Below are positions 1 to 5,212 of a stretch of 6,630 nt of DNA, one piece after another. Numbering within the stretch: position 1 is the stretch's first letter; every line of letters begins with the position of its first letter. The position numbers were made by a program, and so were the translations under genes. Source of the DNA: Candidatus Methanofastidiosum methylothiophilum (GTDB lineage: Archaea > Methanobacteriota_B > Thermococci > Methanofastidiosales > Methanofastidiosaceae); contig LNGD01000087.1 in NCBI GenBank assembly GCA_001587675.1, forward strand, positions 1-6,630, given 5' to 3'. Below the pieces are notes generated by a model. The model saw only the letters and a program-made list of their open reading frames with translations. It had not been told where the DNA came from and did no database searches.

Positions 1-62
1 GGACTCGAACCTGCGACCATTCGATTAACAGTCGAGCGCTCTACCTACTGAGCTATGGCGGC
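1..62 (-). tRNA. tRNA-Asn (GUU), 3' end cut by the window edge
   Basis: Read on the minus strand, the sequence folds as a tRNA. It has a 7-base acceptor strand GCCGCCA and U8-A9. The D arm is GCUC/GAGC with an 8-base loop containing GG. The anticodon loop is CUGUUAA, giving anticodon GUU (plus-strand 27-29), which decodes Asn. The variable segment is UGGUC, followed by the T-stem strand GCAGG and the loop TTCGAGT. The sequence runs out two bases into the second T-stem strand, so the 3' acceptor strand and discriminator lie outside the window. Four of the five anticodon-stem pairs are canonical, but the outermost pair (27-43) reads as a C-A mismatch. No intron is seen in the visible part. It lies 40 bases downstream of the ubiA-family gene on the same strand and has its own promoter-like element. 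Confidence 0.95.
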
Positions 63-86
63 ATGAAGATTCCGATTTCAGAATCC

Positions 87-101
87 TATATAAAACTTTC
101 T
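87..101 (-). promoter_or_regulatory. BRE/TATA promoter of tRNA-Asn
   Basis: On the minus strand this reads as a purine-rich BRE-like GAAAG followed by TTTTATATA. The TATA centre is about 29 bases upstream of the mature tRNA 5' end, the expected distance for an archaeal TBP/TFB promoter with a very short 5' leader. It sits within the gap between the ubiA stop codon and the tRNA, so the tRNA is probably transcribed independently. Some read-through from ubiA is also possible because no clear T-tract separates them. Confidence 0.65.
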
Positions 102-102
102 A

Positions 103-1032
103 TTAATCAATTATATTGGACAAATACAGAAGTGGAATCAAAGTAAACCACATTATGTAAGATAAAGCCATCTGAAGTTGTTTATTGATCTGACTATAGT
201 TAACATTTGCCTTAAATAAAATATTTAATAAGTATATTAATGCTATACCTTGGATTATGGTAATAAGAAATAATATGCTCGCATATCCCAGTATTCTAGA
301 ATAAGCGATGAAACCGCTAGACAAAATGGAACAAATAATGGAAACTATTGATAAAAGTGTTGCTCTTTTTTGACCTAATAACACAGTAAGTGTTTTTTTT
401 CCTACTTTTTTATCGGCGTCTAAATCAGGAAACCCTGCAAGTATTATGGCCCCAAAAACTGCAAAGAAAAGGGGTATCGAAATCAACCAAGGAAATGTAG
501 TACCTATTGCAGGTGATTGTAACAAGAATCCAGCTAGGACTATATAAAAACTGTGAGTAATTCCAACGTCTATTTCACCTAGCCCCCTATATGATAATTT
601 TATTGGTGGTACTGTATAAGATAATCCTAAAATAAGTCCAATCAATAAAATAAGGATTGCATAAAAACTTGTCATGTAAGCCAATATGAGTCCAAAGATA
701 GAAATAATAAACAATGCGCCAGCGATTGCAATTTTAGTTTCAATGAAAGTTATTTTTCCATCAACAAGCATTCTTGATCCCCCAGTAAATTGACTATAGT
801 TTTTGTTTATTCTATCTGTTTCGTAATCATAATACTCGTTTGAGATTACAGTTGCAAATTCAATCAGAAACATCGATAAATATCCAAGAATGTATACTGT
901 TAAATCAAATTTGCCTATTATTTTAAGAGAAGATAAAGCTCCAACCGTATAAGCTAAAAAAGTCATTGGATAGAATTGAAATCTAATTATTTTAGCCCAA
1001 GAAATAATCTTATCTTTATTTACATAATTCAT
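103..1032 (-). CDS. UbiA-family membrane prenyltransferase
   Basis: This 309-residue protein is an integral membrane prenyltransferase that would attach a polyprenyl chain to an aromatic or other acceptor using Mg2+-bound prenyl diphosphate. The first aspartate-rich motif of the family is at residues 65-73 (N65-E-x-x-D69-x-x-x-D73), followed by FTGGSRMLVDG. The second is at about 203-207 (D203, D205, D207). Hydrophobic segments near 22-38, 45-63, 101-120, 122-138, 160-172, 182-200, 225-243, 249-270 and 287-305 fit the nine-helix UbiA fold, and the length is normal. The segment SYRGLGEIDVG (147-157) and the GGSR motif recall MenA-type (dihydroxynaphthoate) members more than archaeal digeranylgeranylglyceryl-phosphate synthase or protoheme IX farnesyltransferase. 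This subfamily call is tentative and the acceptor is unknown. The gene is divergent from the LuxE/LuxC operon, and tRNA-Asn follows 40 bases downstream. The ATG at 1030-1032 lacks a good ribosome-binding site; see the promoter entry. Confidence 0.9.
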   Translation of the reverse strand: MNYVNKDKIISWAKIIRFQFYPMTFLAYTVGALSSLKIIGKFDLTVYILGYLSMFLIEFATVISNEYYDYETDRINKNYSQFTGGSRMLVDGKITFIETKIAIAGALFIISIFGLILAYMTSFYAILILLIGLILGLSYTVPPIKLSYRGLGEIDVGITHSFYIVLAGFLLQSPAIGTTFPWLISIPLFFAVFGAIILAGFPDLDADKKVGKKTLTVLLGQKRATLLSIVSIICSILSSGFIAYSRILGYASILFLITIIQGIALIYLLNILFKANVNYSQINKQLQMALSYIMWFTLIPLLYLSNIID

Positions 1033-1053
1033 ATCTTTTCGAATAATTATTAT

Positions 1054-1068
1054 AATATAAATATTGCT
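1054..1068 (-). promoter_or_regulatory. Putative TATA element of the ubiA-family gene
   Basis: On the minus strand the sequence reads GCAATA then TTTATATT, an archaeal-type TATA box. Its centre is about 26 bases upstream of the ATG at 1032, so transcription would begin at or next to the start codon. The bases just before the ATG (CGAAAAGAT) contain no GGTG-type Shine-Dalgarno. Both points suggest a leaderless mRNA. The whole region is AT-rich, so chance TATA matches are likely and the exact position is uncertain. Confidence 0.45.
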
Positions 1069-1100
1069 ATCAATTATCTTTCATTTTAATTTGATTTTAC

Positions 1101-1115
1101 CGAAAATTTTTTATA
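1101..1115 (+). promoter_or_regulatory. BRE/TATA promoter of the LuxE/LuxC-like operon
   Basis: CGAAAA followed by a T-run ending in TTATA matches the archaeal BRE plus TATA arrangement. The centre near 1112 predicts a transcription start near 1138 and a 5' leader of roughly 28 bases holding the ribosome-binding site. No better element lies between here and the start codon. Confidence 0.6.
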
Positions 1116-1139
1116 GATGATTTCCCGAGGCTTTACAAG

Positions 1140-1152
1140 TTCTCTATGAGAA
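1140..1152. repeat. Perfect 5-bp inverted repeat at the predicted transcript start
   Basis: TTCTC-TAT-GAGAA is a perfect inverted repeat with a 3-base centre. It lies 27 to 39 bases downstream of the TATA centre, at or just after the predicted transcription start, and just before the ribosome-binding site. That is a common place for an archaeal repressor operator. It could instead form a small RNA hairpin in the leader. A 5+5 match can occur by chance, so its role is unproven. Confidence 0.4.
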
Positions 1153-1156
1153 TTCT

Positions 1157-1161
1157 GGTGA
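1157..1161 (+). promoter_or_regulatory. Ribosome-binding site of the LuxE-like gene
   Basis: GGTGA is complementary to the 3' end of archaeal 16S rRNA and ends four bases before the ATG at 1166. It supports that start codon. Confidence 0.7.
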
Positions 1162-1165
1162 TTTT

Positions 1166-2452
1166 ATGTATGACACTGATTTAATTCAAAAACTTGTTTC
1201 TTCTGAAAACTATTTTAAGAAAAGAGAAGAAGTAGAAAAACTGAGACATAAAGCAATTAAAATGTCCCACAAATTTCATTTTGAGAATAATAGATTTTAC
1301 CATGATTACTGCAAATTGAAAGGCCTTAAAGGAGATATAAAACCTGAAGACTTTCATAAAATTGTAATACCTGATGGAGTATTCAAATCATATCAGATGG
1401 AATCCCCTGAAAAGAGTCCCAAGGAATTCAAACAGTGGGTGGACAGAATTTCATCGGTTCCAATTGATTTTACTCCTAAAGGCATGGGTTCCCTTGAAAG
1501 TTTTCTTGAAGAATTTTATTCAAACGGCATGCTATTGGGATTCAGTAGTGGAACAACTGGAAAACTGACATTTTTACCAAGAGACGAATTTACTCGTTCA
1601 ATGATAGTAAGATCATATAATGAGGCAATAGATGCAACTCTTAAACTCAACAAGGGTAAAGAGCAATTTATCTTGGGTATTCCAAGGAAAACTTTTTTGC
1701 AGGTAGGCTACAATGGAAAAGTAGTGGCTGATAGCATTTCACCGGGAAACGTTTTCCATGCATTTGATAATCTAAAAGCAGATATTATTAGATTAAGGAT
1801 GAGGGGACCAAGATCTTCTAAAGAAAAGGTAATTAATTACTTCATAAAAAAAATGCTGCCAAAAATAGAAAAGAACGCCATCAAAAACATTGTAGGTAAA
1901 CTTGAAGAAAATAAAGGAAAAAGAGTCGTTTTTATGGGACCACCTTTCTTGATAATTGACACAGCAAAATATATACTTGAAAATGGAATTAATGCAAAGA
2001 TAGCCGAAGATAGTTTCTTGGCGTCTACGGGTGGATTCAAGGGTCGGTCAATAGTAAGCAGAGATAAAATGAATGAATTAATTGAGGAAGCTTTTGGAAT
2101 TGATTCAAAAAGATACATCGATTTGTATGGCATGACAGAGTCAAACTCTATAATGATTGACTGTCTTGAAGCTAATAATAAACACATTCCACCTTGGATG
2201 GAAGTTATTCTTTTCGATGAGCACATGGAACCAATACCTCCTGAAGGAAAGGCTACAGGAACTTATGCTTTCTTAGAACCTTCATCGAAGTCCTTCCCAG
2301 GTTTCATTACAACGGGTGATAAACTTAAAATAGATTATGACGGATGCCCTTCATGTGATAAGACAACTCCAATACTCTTAAGTATAGAAAGACTTCCAAG
2401 ACTTGAAAGCAGAGGATGTTCTGGAGTGTTAGCAAAAACGGTGGCGGGATAA
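1166..2452 (+). CDS. LuxE-like acyl-protein synthetase (acyl-AMP-forming)
   Basis: This 428-residue protein resembles the LuxE family. Members activate a carboxylic acid with ATP to acyl-AMP, hold the acyl group as a thioester on a cysteine, then pass it to the partner reductase LuxC. The adenylate-forming motif is GFSSGTTGKLTFLPRD (125-140). Other family landmarks are STGGFKGRS (287-295), DLYGMTES (319-326) and TTGDKLKID (382-390). Near the C-terminus lie a CPSC pair (394-397) and the RGCSG signature (416-420). Cys418, ten residues from the C-terminus, sits where the LuxE acyl-carrying cysteine is found. The protein is somewhat longer than typical LuxE (about 370-380), with the extra length mainly before the ATP loop. 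No signal peptide or membrane helix is seen, so it is probably cytosolic. It is the first gene of a two-gene operon: its stop codon directly abuts the LuxC-like ATG. The family call is strong; the acyl substrate is unknown. A PaaK-like CoA ligase is the nearest alternative, but the C-terminal cysteine signature and the LuxC partner favour LuxE. Confidence 0.85.
   Translation: MYDTDLIQKLVSSENYFKKREEVEKLRHKAIKMSHKFHFENNRFYHDYCKLKGLKGDIKPEDFHKIVIPDGVFKSYQMESPEKSPKEFKQWVDRISSVPIDFTPKGMGSLESFLEEFYSNGMLLGFSSGTTGKLTFLPRDEFTRSMIVRSYNEAIDATLKLNKGKEQFILGIPRKTFLQVGYNGKVVADSISPGNVFHAFDNLKADIIRLRMRGPRSSKEKVINYFIKKMLPKIEKNAIKNIVGKLEENKGKRVVFMGPPFLIIDTAKYILENGINAKIAEDSFLASTGGFKGRSIVSRDKMNELIEEAFGIDSKRYIDLYGMTESNSIMIDCLEANNKHIPPWMEVILFDEHMEPIPPEGKATGTYAFLEPSSKSFPGFITTGDKLKIDYDGCPSCDKTTPILLSIERLPRLESRGCSGVLAKTVAG
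2440..2444 (+). promoter_or_regulatory. Ribosome-binding site of the LuxC-like gene, inside the LuxE-like gene
   Basis: GGTGG lies within the last codons of the upstream gene, eight bases before the ATG at 2453. The stop and start are contiguous (TAAATG), which points to translational coupling and roughly matched output of the two subunits. Confidence 0.55.
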
Positions 2453-4018
2453 ATGTCAAAATTAAAAGGATACTATCTTCCTAAATCCCTGAAATCTGTT
2501 GAAAAGCAAATGGATTTCACTGAGAGGAATGTAAGTGATTATACCATTCTTGTCCCAACAATAAATAAAGAAAATATCAAGGACATAGTAACTGGTCTAA
2601 AAGAAAACAGGAAAAAATATCTTGCAGAGATGCCCTTAACTGAGATTGCAAATGCATATGGAAATGTATCAAAGGCTTGGGCAGATAACAATTACAAAAA
2701 AAAGAAAATTTCTCTTGAACTCTTACCTCAGCTAACTAATCTGTCTCCTGAATTAATTGAATTCTATCAGTTCCGGTCGATATACAAAATAGATGAACAG
2801 ACTATTAATTTTCTTTCTAATTTGAACATGCCTCCTGAAGTTTTTAAGCAATTTACACCGATTGAGGGAGCAAATACGTTTGTTAGAGCATATGCCGGAT
2901 TTAGAGATAAAATTGCCCTGAAAAGAATTACTCAATATGATAAAGAATTGGAGCTTGTTACATATATCACCCCTTCAAATGTGCCTGGTTTTATTGAAAG
3001 TCTAGGGATTTTTATAGCAAGCATAGTAAAGGCTTCTGGTTTAATTAAAACCCCGTCAGTCCAGCCTCTATTTGCACCTTTGTATGCGGAATCAGTGGCC
3101 GAGCAAAATGAAAAAATAGGAGAAACAATTGCAGTTGTACCTTGGGCAGGGGGAGATGAGTCAATTGAGGACATCATATTCAAAAATTCTAATGTAGTAA
3201 GCGTTGTTTCTAGTACACAAACAGCAATGTCTGTTAAGAACAGAATAGATGAGCTTAATCGGAATGGCTATTCAATTAAGGGATGTTATCATGGCGGAAA
3301 GTTTGGAGTTGAATTAATTGCAAGGGAGATGGCCAACAGAGATGTTGCCGGTCTTGCCGCACTTGATGGAATCGGTTACGAGGGATACATGTGTGGCTCA
3401 CCTGCTTTTGGATTTTTCGTTGAGGAAGGCGGAGAACTTAGCCCATTGGAATTTGCAGAAGTACTTGCTGACGAACTAGAAAAACTTTCTAGATCAATAC
3501 CACAGACCAACTTCTTCAGGAAACTAAGAGAAGTCAAAATAGGAGAAATTCTTTCTAGACCAGAATTTGATGGTGGCCAGAGAATTTTCCCCTCCTCAGA
3601 ACATAACTTTGCAGTTATTTACGAATCTAATTTTAATCTAAATCCTATAGGCCAAAACAGATTGATTAGAGTCTTTGGGGTAAAAAGTCTTGAAGAAGTA
3701 ATAGAAAAAATGAAACCTTGGAAAGAGTATCTACAGACTGCCGGAGTTGCAATAGGCAACAATAGAGTCCAGAAACTCGCTGAACAAATGGGAAAGATAG
3801 GATTTTCTAACATCAGGATAGCAGGAACTGTGGCATTGCCAAGACTCGGGGAAGCGTGGGATGGATACTACCCAATATACGAATTTTTCATTCCAGATTC
3901 AATTCATTGGACTTCAATTAATACCGTAAACTTTGAGAATGAAATAAAAGAGCTTACAAAAATTAAGAATGAGGTAATTTCTCAAGGAGTGTTCAACCCT
4001 AACCTCCAATTACGTTAA
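2453..4018 (+). CDS. LuxC-like acyl-CoA/acyl-protein reductase
   Basis: This 521-residue protein belongs to the LuxC branch of the aldehyde dehydrogenase superfamily. LuxC takes an acyl group from LuxE or from acyl-CoA onto a cysteine and reduces it to an aldehyde with NADPH. The N-terminal ~140 residues form the variable LuxC domain. A cofactor-binding segment with TPSNVPGF (173-180) is followed by a helix rich in small hydrophobic residues and by KTPSVQP (199-205). The probable catalytic cysteine is Cys314 in GYMCGSPAFGFF (311-322), corresponding to the conserved C-x-S-P of LuxC. The C-terminal part contains RLGEAWDGYYP (464-474). LuxC proteins are usually about 480 residues, so this one is slightly long but complete. 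It lacks membrane segments. It is the second gene of the operon with the LuxE-like synthetase and has no gap from it. No luxD transferase or luxAB luciferase gene is present nearby. The product aldehyde could be reduced further or consumed by other enzymes; its identity is unknown. Confidence 0.86.
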   Translation: MSKLKGYYLPKSLKSVEKQMDFTERNVSDYTILVPTINKENIKDIVTGLKENRKKYLAEMPLTEIANAYGNVSKAWADNNYKKKKISLELLPQLTNLSPELIEFYQFRSIYKIDEQTINFLSNLNMPPEVFKQFTPIEGANTFVRAYAGFRDKIALKRITQYDKELELVTYITPSNVPGFIESLGIFIASIVKASGLIKTPSVQPLFAPLYAESVAEQNEKIGETIAVVPWAGGDESIEDIIFKNSNVVSVVSSTQTAMSVKNRIDELNRNGYSIKGCYHGGKFGVELIAREMANRDVAGLAALDGIGYEGYMCGSPAFGFFVEEGGELSPLEFAEVLADELEKLSRSIPQTNFFRKLREVKIGEILSRPEFDGGQRIFPSSEHNFAVIYESNFNLNPIGQNRLIRVFGVKSLEEVIEKMKPWKEYLQTAGVAIGNNRVQKLAEQMGKIGFSNIRIAGTVALPRLGEAWDGYYPIYEFFIPDSIHWTSINTVNFENEIKELTKIKNEVISQGVFNPNLQLR

Positions 4019-4042
4019 AAAATCTGATACATAGGTATTGGA

Positions 4043-4056
4043 TTTTCTAATTTTTT
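4043..4056 (+). terminator. T-tract terminator after the LuxE/LuxC-like operon
   Basis: The plus strand has TTTTCTAATTTTTT starting 25 bases after the LuxC-like stop codon. Runs of T on the coding strand are enough to terminate archaeal RNA polymerase, and no hairpin is needed. The tract lies between this operon and the next promoter-like element. Confidence 0.5.
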
Positions 4057-4065
4057 GAATATATA

Positions 4066-4083
4066 AAAAGAAATATTTAAATA
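4066..4083 (+). promoter_or_regulatory. Putative BRE/TATA promoter of the RAM-domain gene
   Basis: AAAAGAAA followed by TATTTAAATA resembles a BRE plus TATA box. Its centre near 4079 predicts a start near 4105, which would leave a leader just long enough for the ribosome-binding site. Two other AT-rich candidates lie close by: TATATAAA at 4060-4067 and CTTTATATCC at 4084-4093. The promoter is likely, but the exact box is not settled. Confidence 0.5.
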
Positions 4084-4104
4084 CTTTATATCCTAAAATA
4101 ATAT

Positions 4105-4109
4105 AGGTG
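4105..4109 (+). promoter_or_regulatory. Ribosome-binding site of the RAM-domain gene
   Basis: AGGTG ends five bases before the ATG at 4115 and supports that start. Confidence 0.65.
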
Positions 4110-4114
4110 CTCTA

Positions 4115-4348
4115 ATGGTATATGCATACGTTTTAATAACTGTATCTATAGGAAAAATAAAAGAAGTTATTGAATCTGTAAAGAAAATTGAAGGAGTAGT
4201 TGAAGCAGATGTTATAACTGGACCCTACGACGCAATCGCAAAAATAAAAGCAAATGATCTTGGCGAACTAACAAAAACAGTTATCCAACAAATCCACTAT
4301 ATCGAAGGGGTAATTGACACAACAACAGCTATCGTAATAACAGTATAA
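4115..4348 (+). CDS. Stand-alone Lrp/AsnC effector (RAM) domain protein
   Basis: This 77-residue protein consists only of the RAM domain, the alpha-beta ligand-binding and oligomerisation module of Lrp/AsnC transcription regulators. The domain pattern is visible as a first strand (AYVLITV, 4-10), a helix rich in K and E (14-24) and the turn EGVVEADVITGPYDAIAKIK (26-45). A second helix (49-62) and the last strand EGVIDTTTAIVITV (64-77) complete it. The DNA-binding helix-turn-helix that normally precedes the domain is absent. The promoter and ribosome-binding site directly upstream show that this is the natural start and not a truncation. Stand-alone RAM proteins are common in archaea. They are thought to bind amino acids or similar small ligands, or to form mixed oligomers with full-length Lrp proteins. 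The ligand and partner cannot be told from this sequence. A TTG-initiated gene follows after 28 bases. Confidence 0.88.
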   Translation: MVYAYVLITVSIGKIKEVIESVKKIEGVVEADVITGPYDAIAKIKANDLGELTKTVIQQIHYIEGVIDTTTAIVITV

Positions 4349-4351
4349 TCC

Positions 4352-4363
4352 TTTATTTTTTTT
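4352..4363 (+). terminator. T-tract between the RAM gene and the next gene
   Basis: The sequence TTTATTTTTTTT begins four bases after the RAM stop codon and includes eight consecutive T. It could end the RAM transcript. The next gene starts only 14 bases later and has no room for its own promoter in this gap. Partial termination with read-through is therefore the likely arrangement. Confidence 0.45.
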
Positions 4364-4367
4364 AATT

Positions 4368-4373
4368 GGTGGT
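4368..4373 (+). promoter_or_regulatory. Ribosome-binding site that selects a TTG start
   Basis: GGTGGT ends three bases before the TTG at 4377, and its GGTG core (4368-4371) ends five bases before it. No in-frame ATG occurs near this point: the next in-frame Met is residue 36, inside a likely structural element. The site therefore supports initiation at TTG. Confidence 0.6.
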
Positions 4374-4376
4374 CTC

Positions 4377-5090
4377 TTGAATAAAAACACGGCTATATGT
4401 GATGTATCTCTTTTTGTTTCGAAAAGTAAATATGCTCAAGCTGAAGCGTTGATTAAATCGCTCCATATCGAAGAAGTAATAATGCCTGAAGAGCTAGTTG
4501 ATATACTTCTAAAAGTTCATCGTGGTGAAGAGCTACTTGGTGAGCAGGTAAGGGTTCTTTCTTATTGGGCAAAGGGACCAGTTCCTAAGGATGAAGAGAT
4601 AAGGACTTTCTATGAAACCCTTATTGAAAAAGGAATCAAAATCAAGACCGTTAAGGAATACGTTCTAAAGAAGGAAGTAGAGCTTGGTTACACGAAGTTA
4701 AGAGAAGGCATGGAAAAAGACGAAATGGAAGTCTACAATAAAAGTTGGAGAAATTTGTACAACAAATTTTCTGAAACGATGCCAGAGCAGACGGCCATCA
4801 TATGCTCAAAGATACTTTCATTATCTCTTGTATTTAACGAAAAGATAGTTGCAGTAAATAGAAAATTATTGAGATTTTTGCATGACTCTGAGCTTGAAGT
4901 ATGTAAAGTCACATCAAAGATAGAAATAGATTCAAATATGGTCGAACACAATATTATCTTCCTTAATGTCTACGGATCCAAAACGTTTGACCCACTATTT
5001 TATGAGATAAAGAACTCCATTAAAGAAAGCAATGATATTCAAGTGGAGCTTCAAAAAGACGTCGGATCTATTGTAATGTTTAATTTATAA
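4377..5090 (+). CDS. Protein of unknown function with a degenerate PIN-like layout
   Basis: I do not recognise a named family for this 237-residue protein. Its ends resemble a PIN nuclease fold. It begins with a short strand and an aspartate, AICDVSLFV (6-14, D9), comparable to the D-x-S/T start of PIN domains. A strand and helix follow, VIMPEELVDILLKV (34-47), with acidic E38/E39. Later comes the helix TAIICSKILSLSLVF (139-153) and then KIVAVNRKLLRFL (156-168), which matches the last PIN strand and helix but has Asn161 where a metal-binding Asp is usual. The third acidic position also seems missing. A long charged helical segment (about 66-135) is inserted between the halves. A tail of about 55 residues (183-237) ends in hydrophobic strands. 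If it is a PIN homologue it is probably inactive or altered, and may act in RNA or protein binding. It starts at TTG, 28 bases after the RAM gene, and probably shares its transcript. No membrane segments are seen. The coding call is firm; the PIN idea is tentative. Confidence 0.8.
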   Translation: MNKNTAICDVSLFVSKSKYAQAEALIKSLHIEEVIMPEELVDILLKVHRGEELLGEQVRVLSYWAKGPVPKDEEIRTFYETLIEKGIKIKTVKEYVLKKEVELGYTKLREGMEKDEMEVYNKSWRNLYNKFSETMPEQTAIICSKILSLSLVFNEKIVAVNRKLLRFLHDSELEVCKVTSKIEIDSNMVEHNIIFLNVYGSKTFDPLFYEIKNSIKESNDIQVELQKDVGSIVMFNL

Positions 5091-5109
5091 ATTCTAATTT
5101 AATTCTAAT
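5090..5109. repeat. Short direct repeat after the unknown-function gene
   Basis: AATTCTAAT occurs at 5090-5098 and again at 5101-5109. It marks the AT-rich intergenic stretch ahead of the thermosome gene. In DNA this AT-rich a 9-base repeat may be chance. Confidence 0.35.
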
Positions 5110-5135
5110 CAAAGTTATAGTTTAATCTAAATATA

Positions 5136-5144
5136 TTTTATTTT
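5136..5144 (+). terminator. Weak T-rich terminator candidate
   Basis: TTTTATTTT lies 45 bases after the stop of the unknown-function gene and before the thermosome promoter. It is interrupted by an A and has no stable hairpin, so it is only a candidate for archaeal T-tract termination. Confidence 0.3.
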
Positions 5145-5160
5145 AACTTATTTCTAGATA

Positions 5161-5175
5161 GAAAGCTTTTTATAT
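5161..5175 (+). promoter_or_regulatory. BRE/TATA promoter of the thermosome gene
   Basis: GAAAG followed by CTTTTTATAT is a clean BRE plus TATA arrangement. The centre near 5171 predicts a transcript start near 5197 and a 5' leader of about 27 bases that includes the ribosome-binding site. A strong promoter is expected for an abundant chaperonin. Confidence 0.65.
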
Positions 5176-5212
5176 CACCTCTAATACATCAAAAAATAGC
5201 TAAATTATTAAT

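Noticed and set aside
68..85. Inverted repeat GATTC...GAATC between ubiA and the tRNA
   Set aside because: The five-base arms with an eight-base loop lie between the tRNA TATA box and its 5' end and are no better than expected by chance in this AT-rich gap.
1374..1568. 64-codon plus-strand open frame
   Set aside because: It lies wholly inside the LuxE-like gene in another frame, lacks a ribosome-binding site, and its composition resembles no protein family.
1837..2226. 129-codon minus-strand open frame
   Set aside because: It is antisense to the LuxE-like gene, with a Ser/Ile/Phe-rich product typical of the reverse of Lys/Glu/Asn-rich coding DNA, and has no start signals.
2753..3183. Two minus-strand open frames (2753-2935 and 2932-3183)
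   Set aside because: Both are antisense to the well-supported LuxC-like gene and show no motif or ribosome-binding site.
3619..3813. 64-codon minus-strand open frame
   Set aside because: It is antisense to the 3' part of the LuxC-like gene and has no independent support.
1166..4018. A bacterial-style bioluminescence (lux) operon
   Set aside because: No luxA, luxB or luxD gene is present. Only the acid-reductase half is seen, so light production cannot be inferred.
4733..4951. 72-codon minus-strand open frame
   Set aside because: It is antisense within the unknown-function gene, and its product has no recognisable feature.
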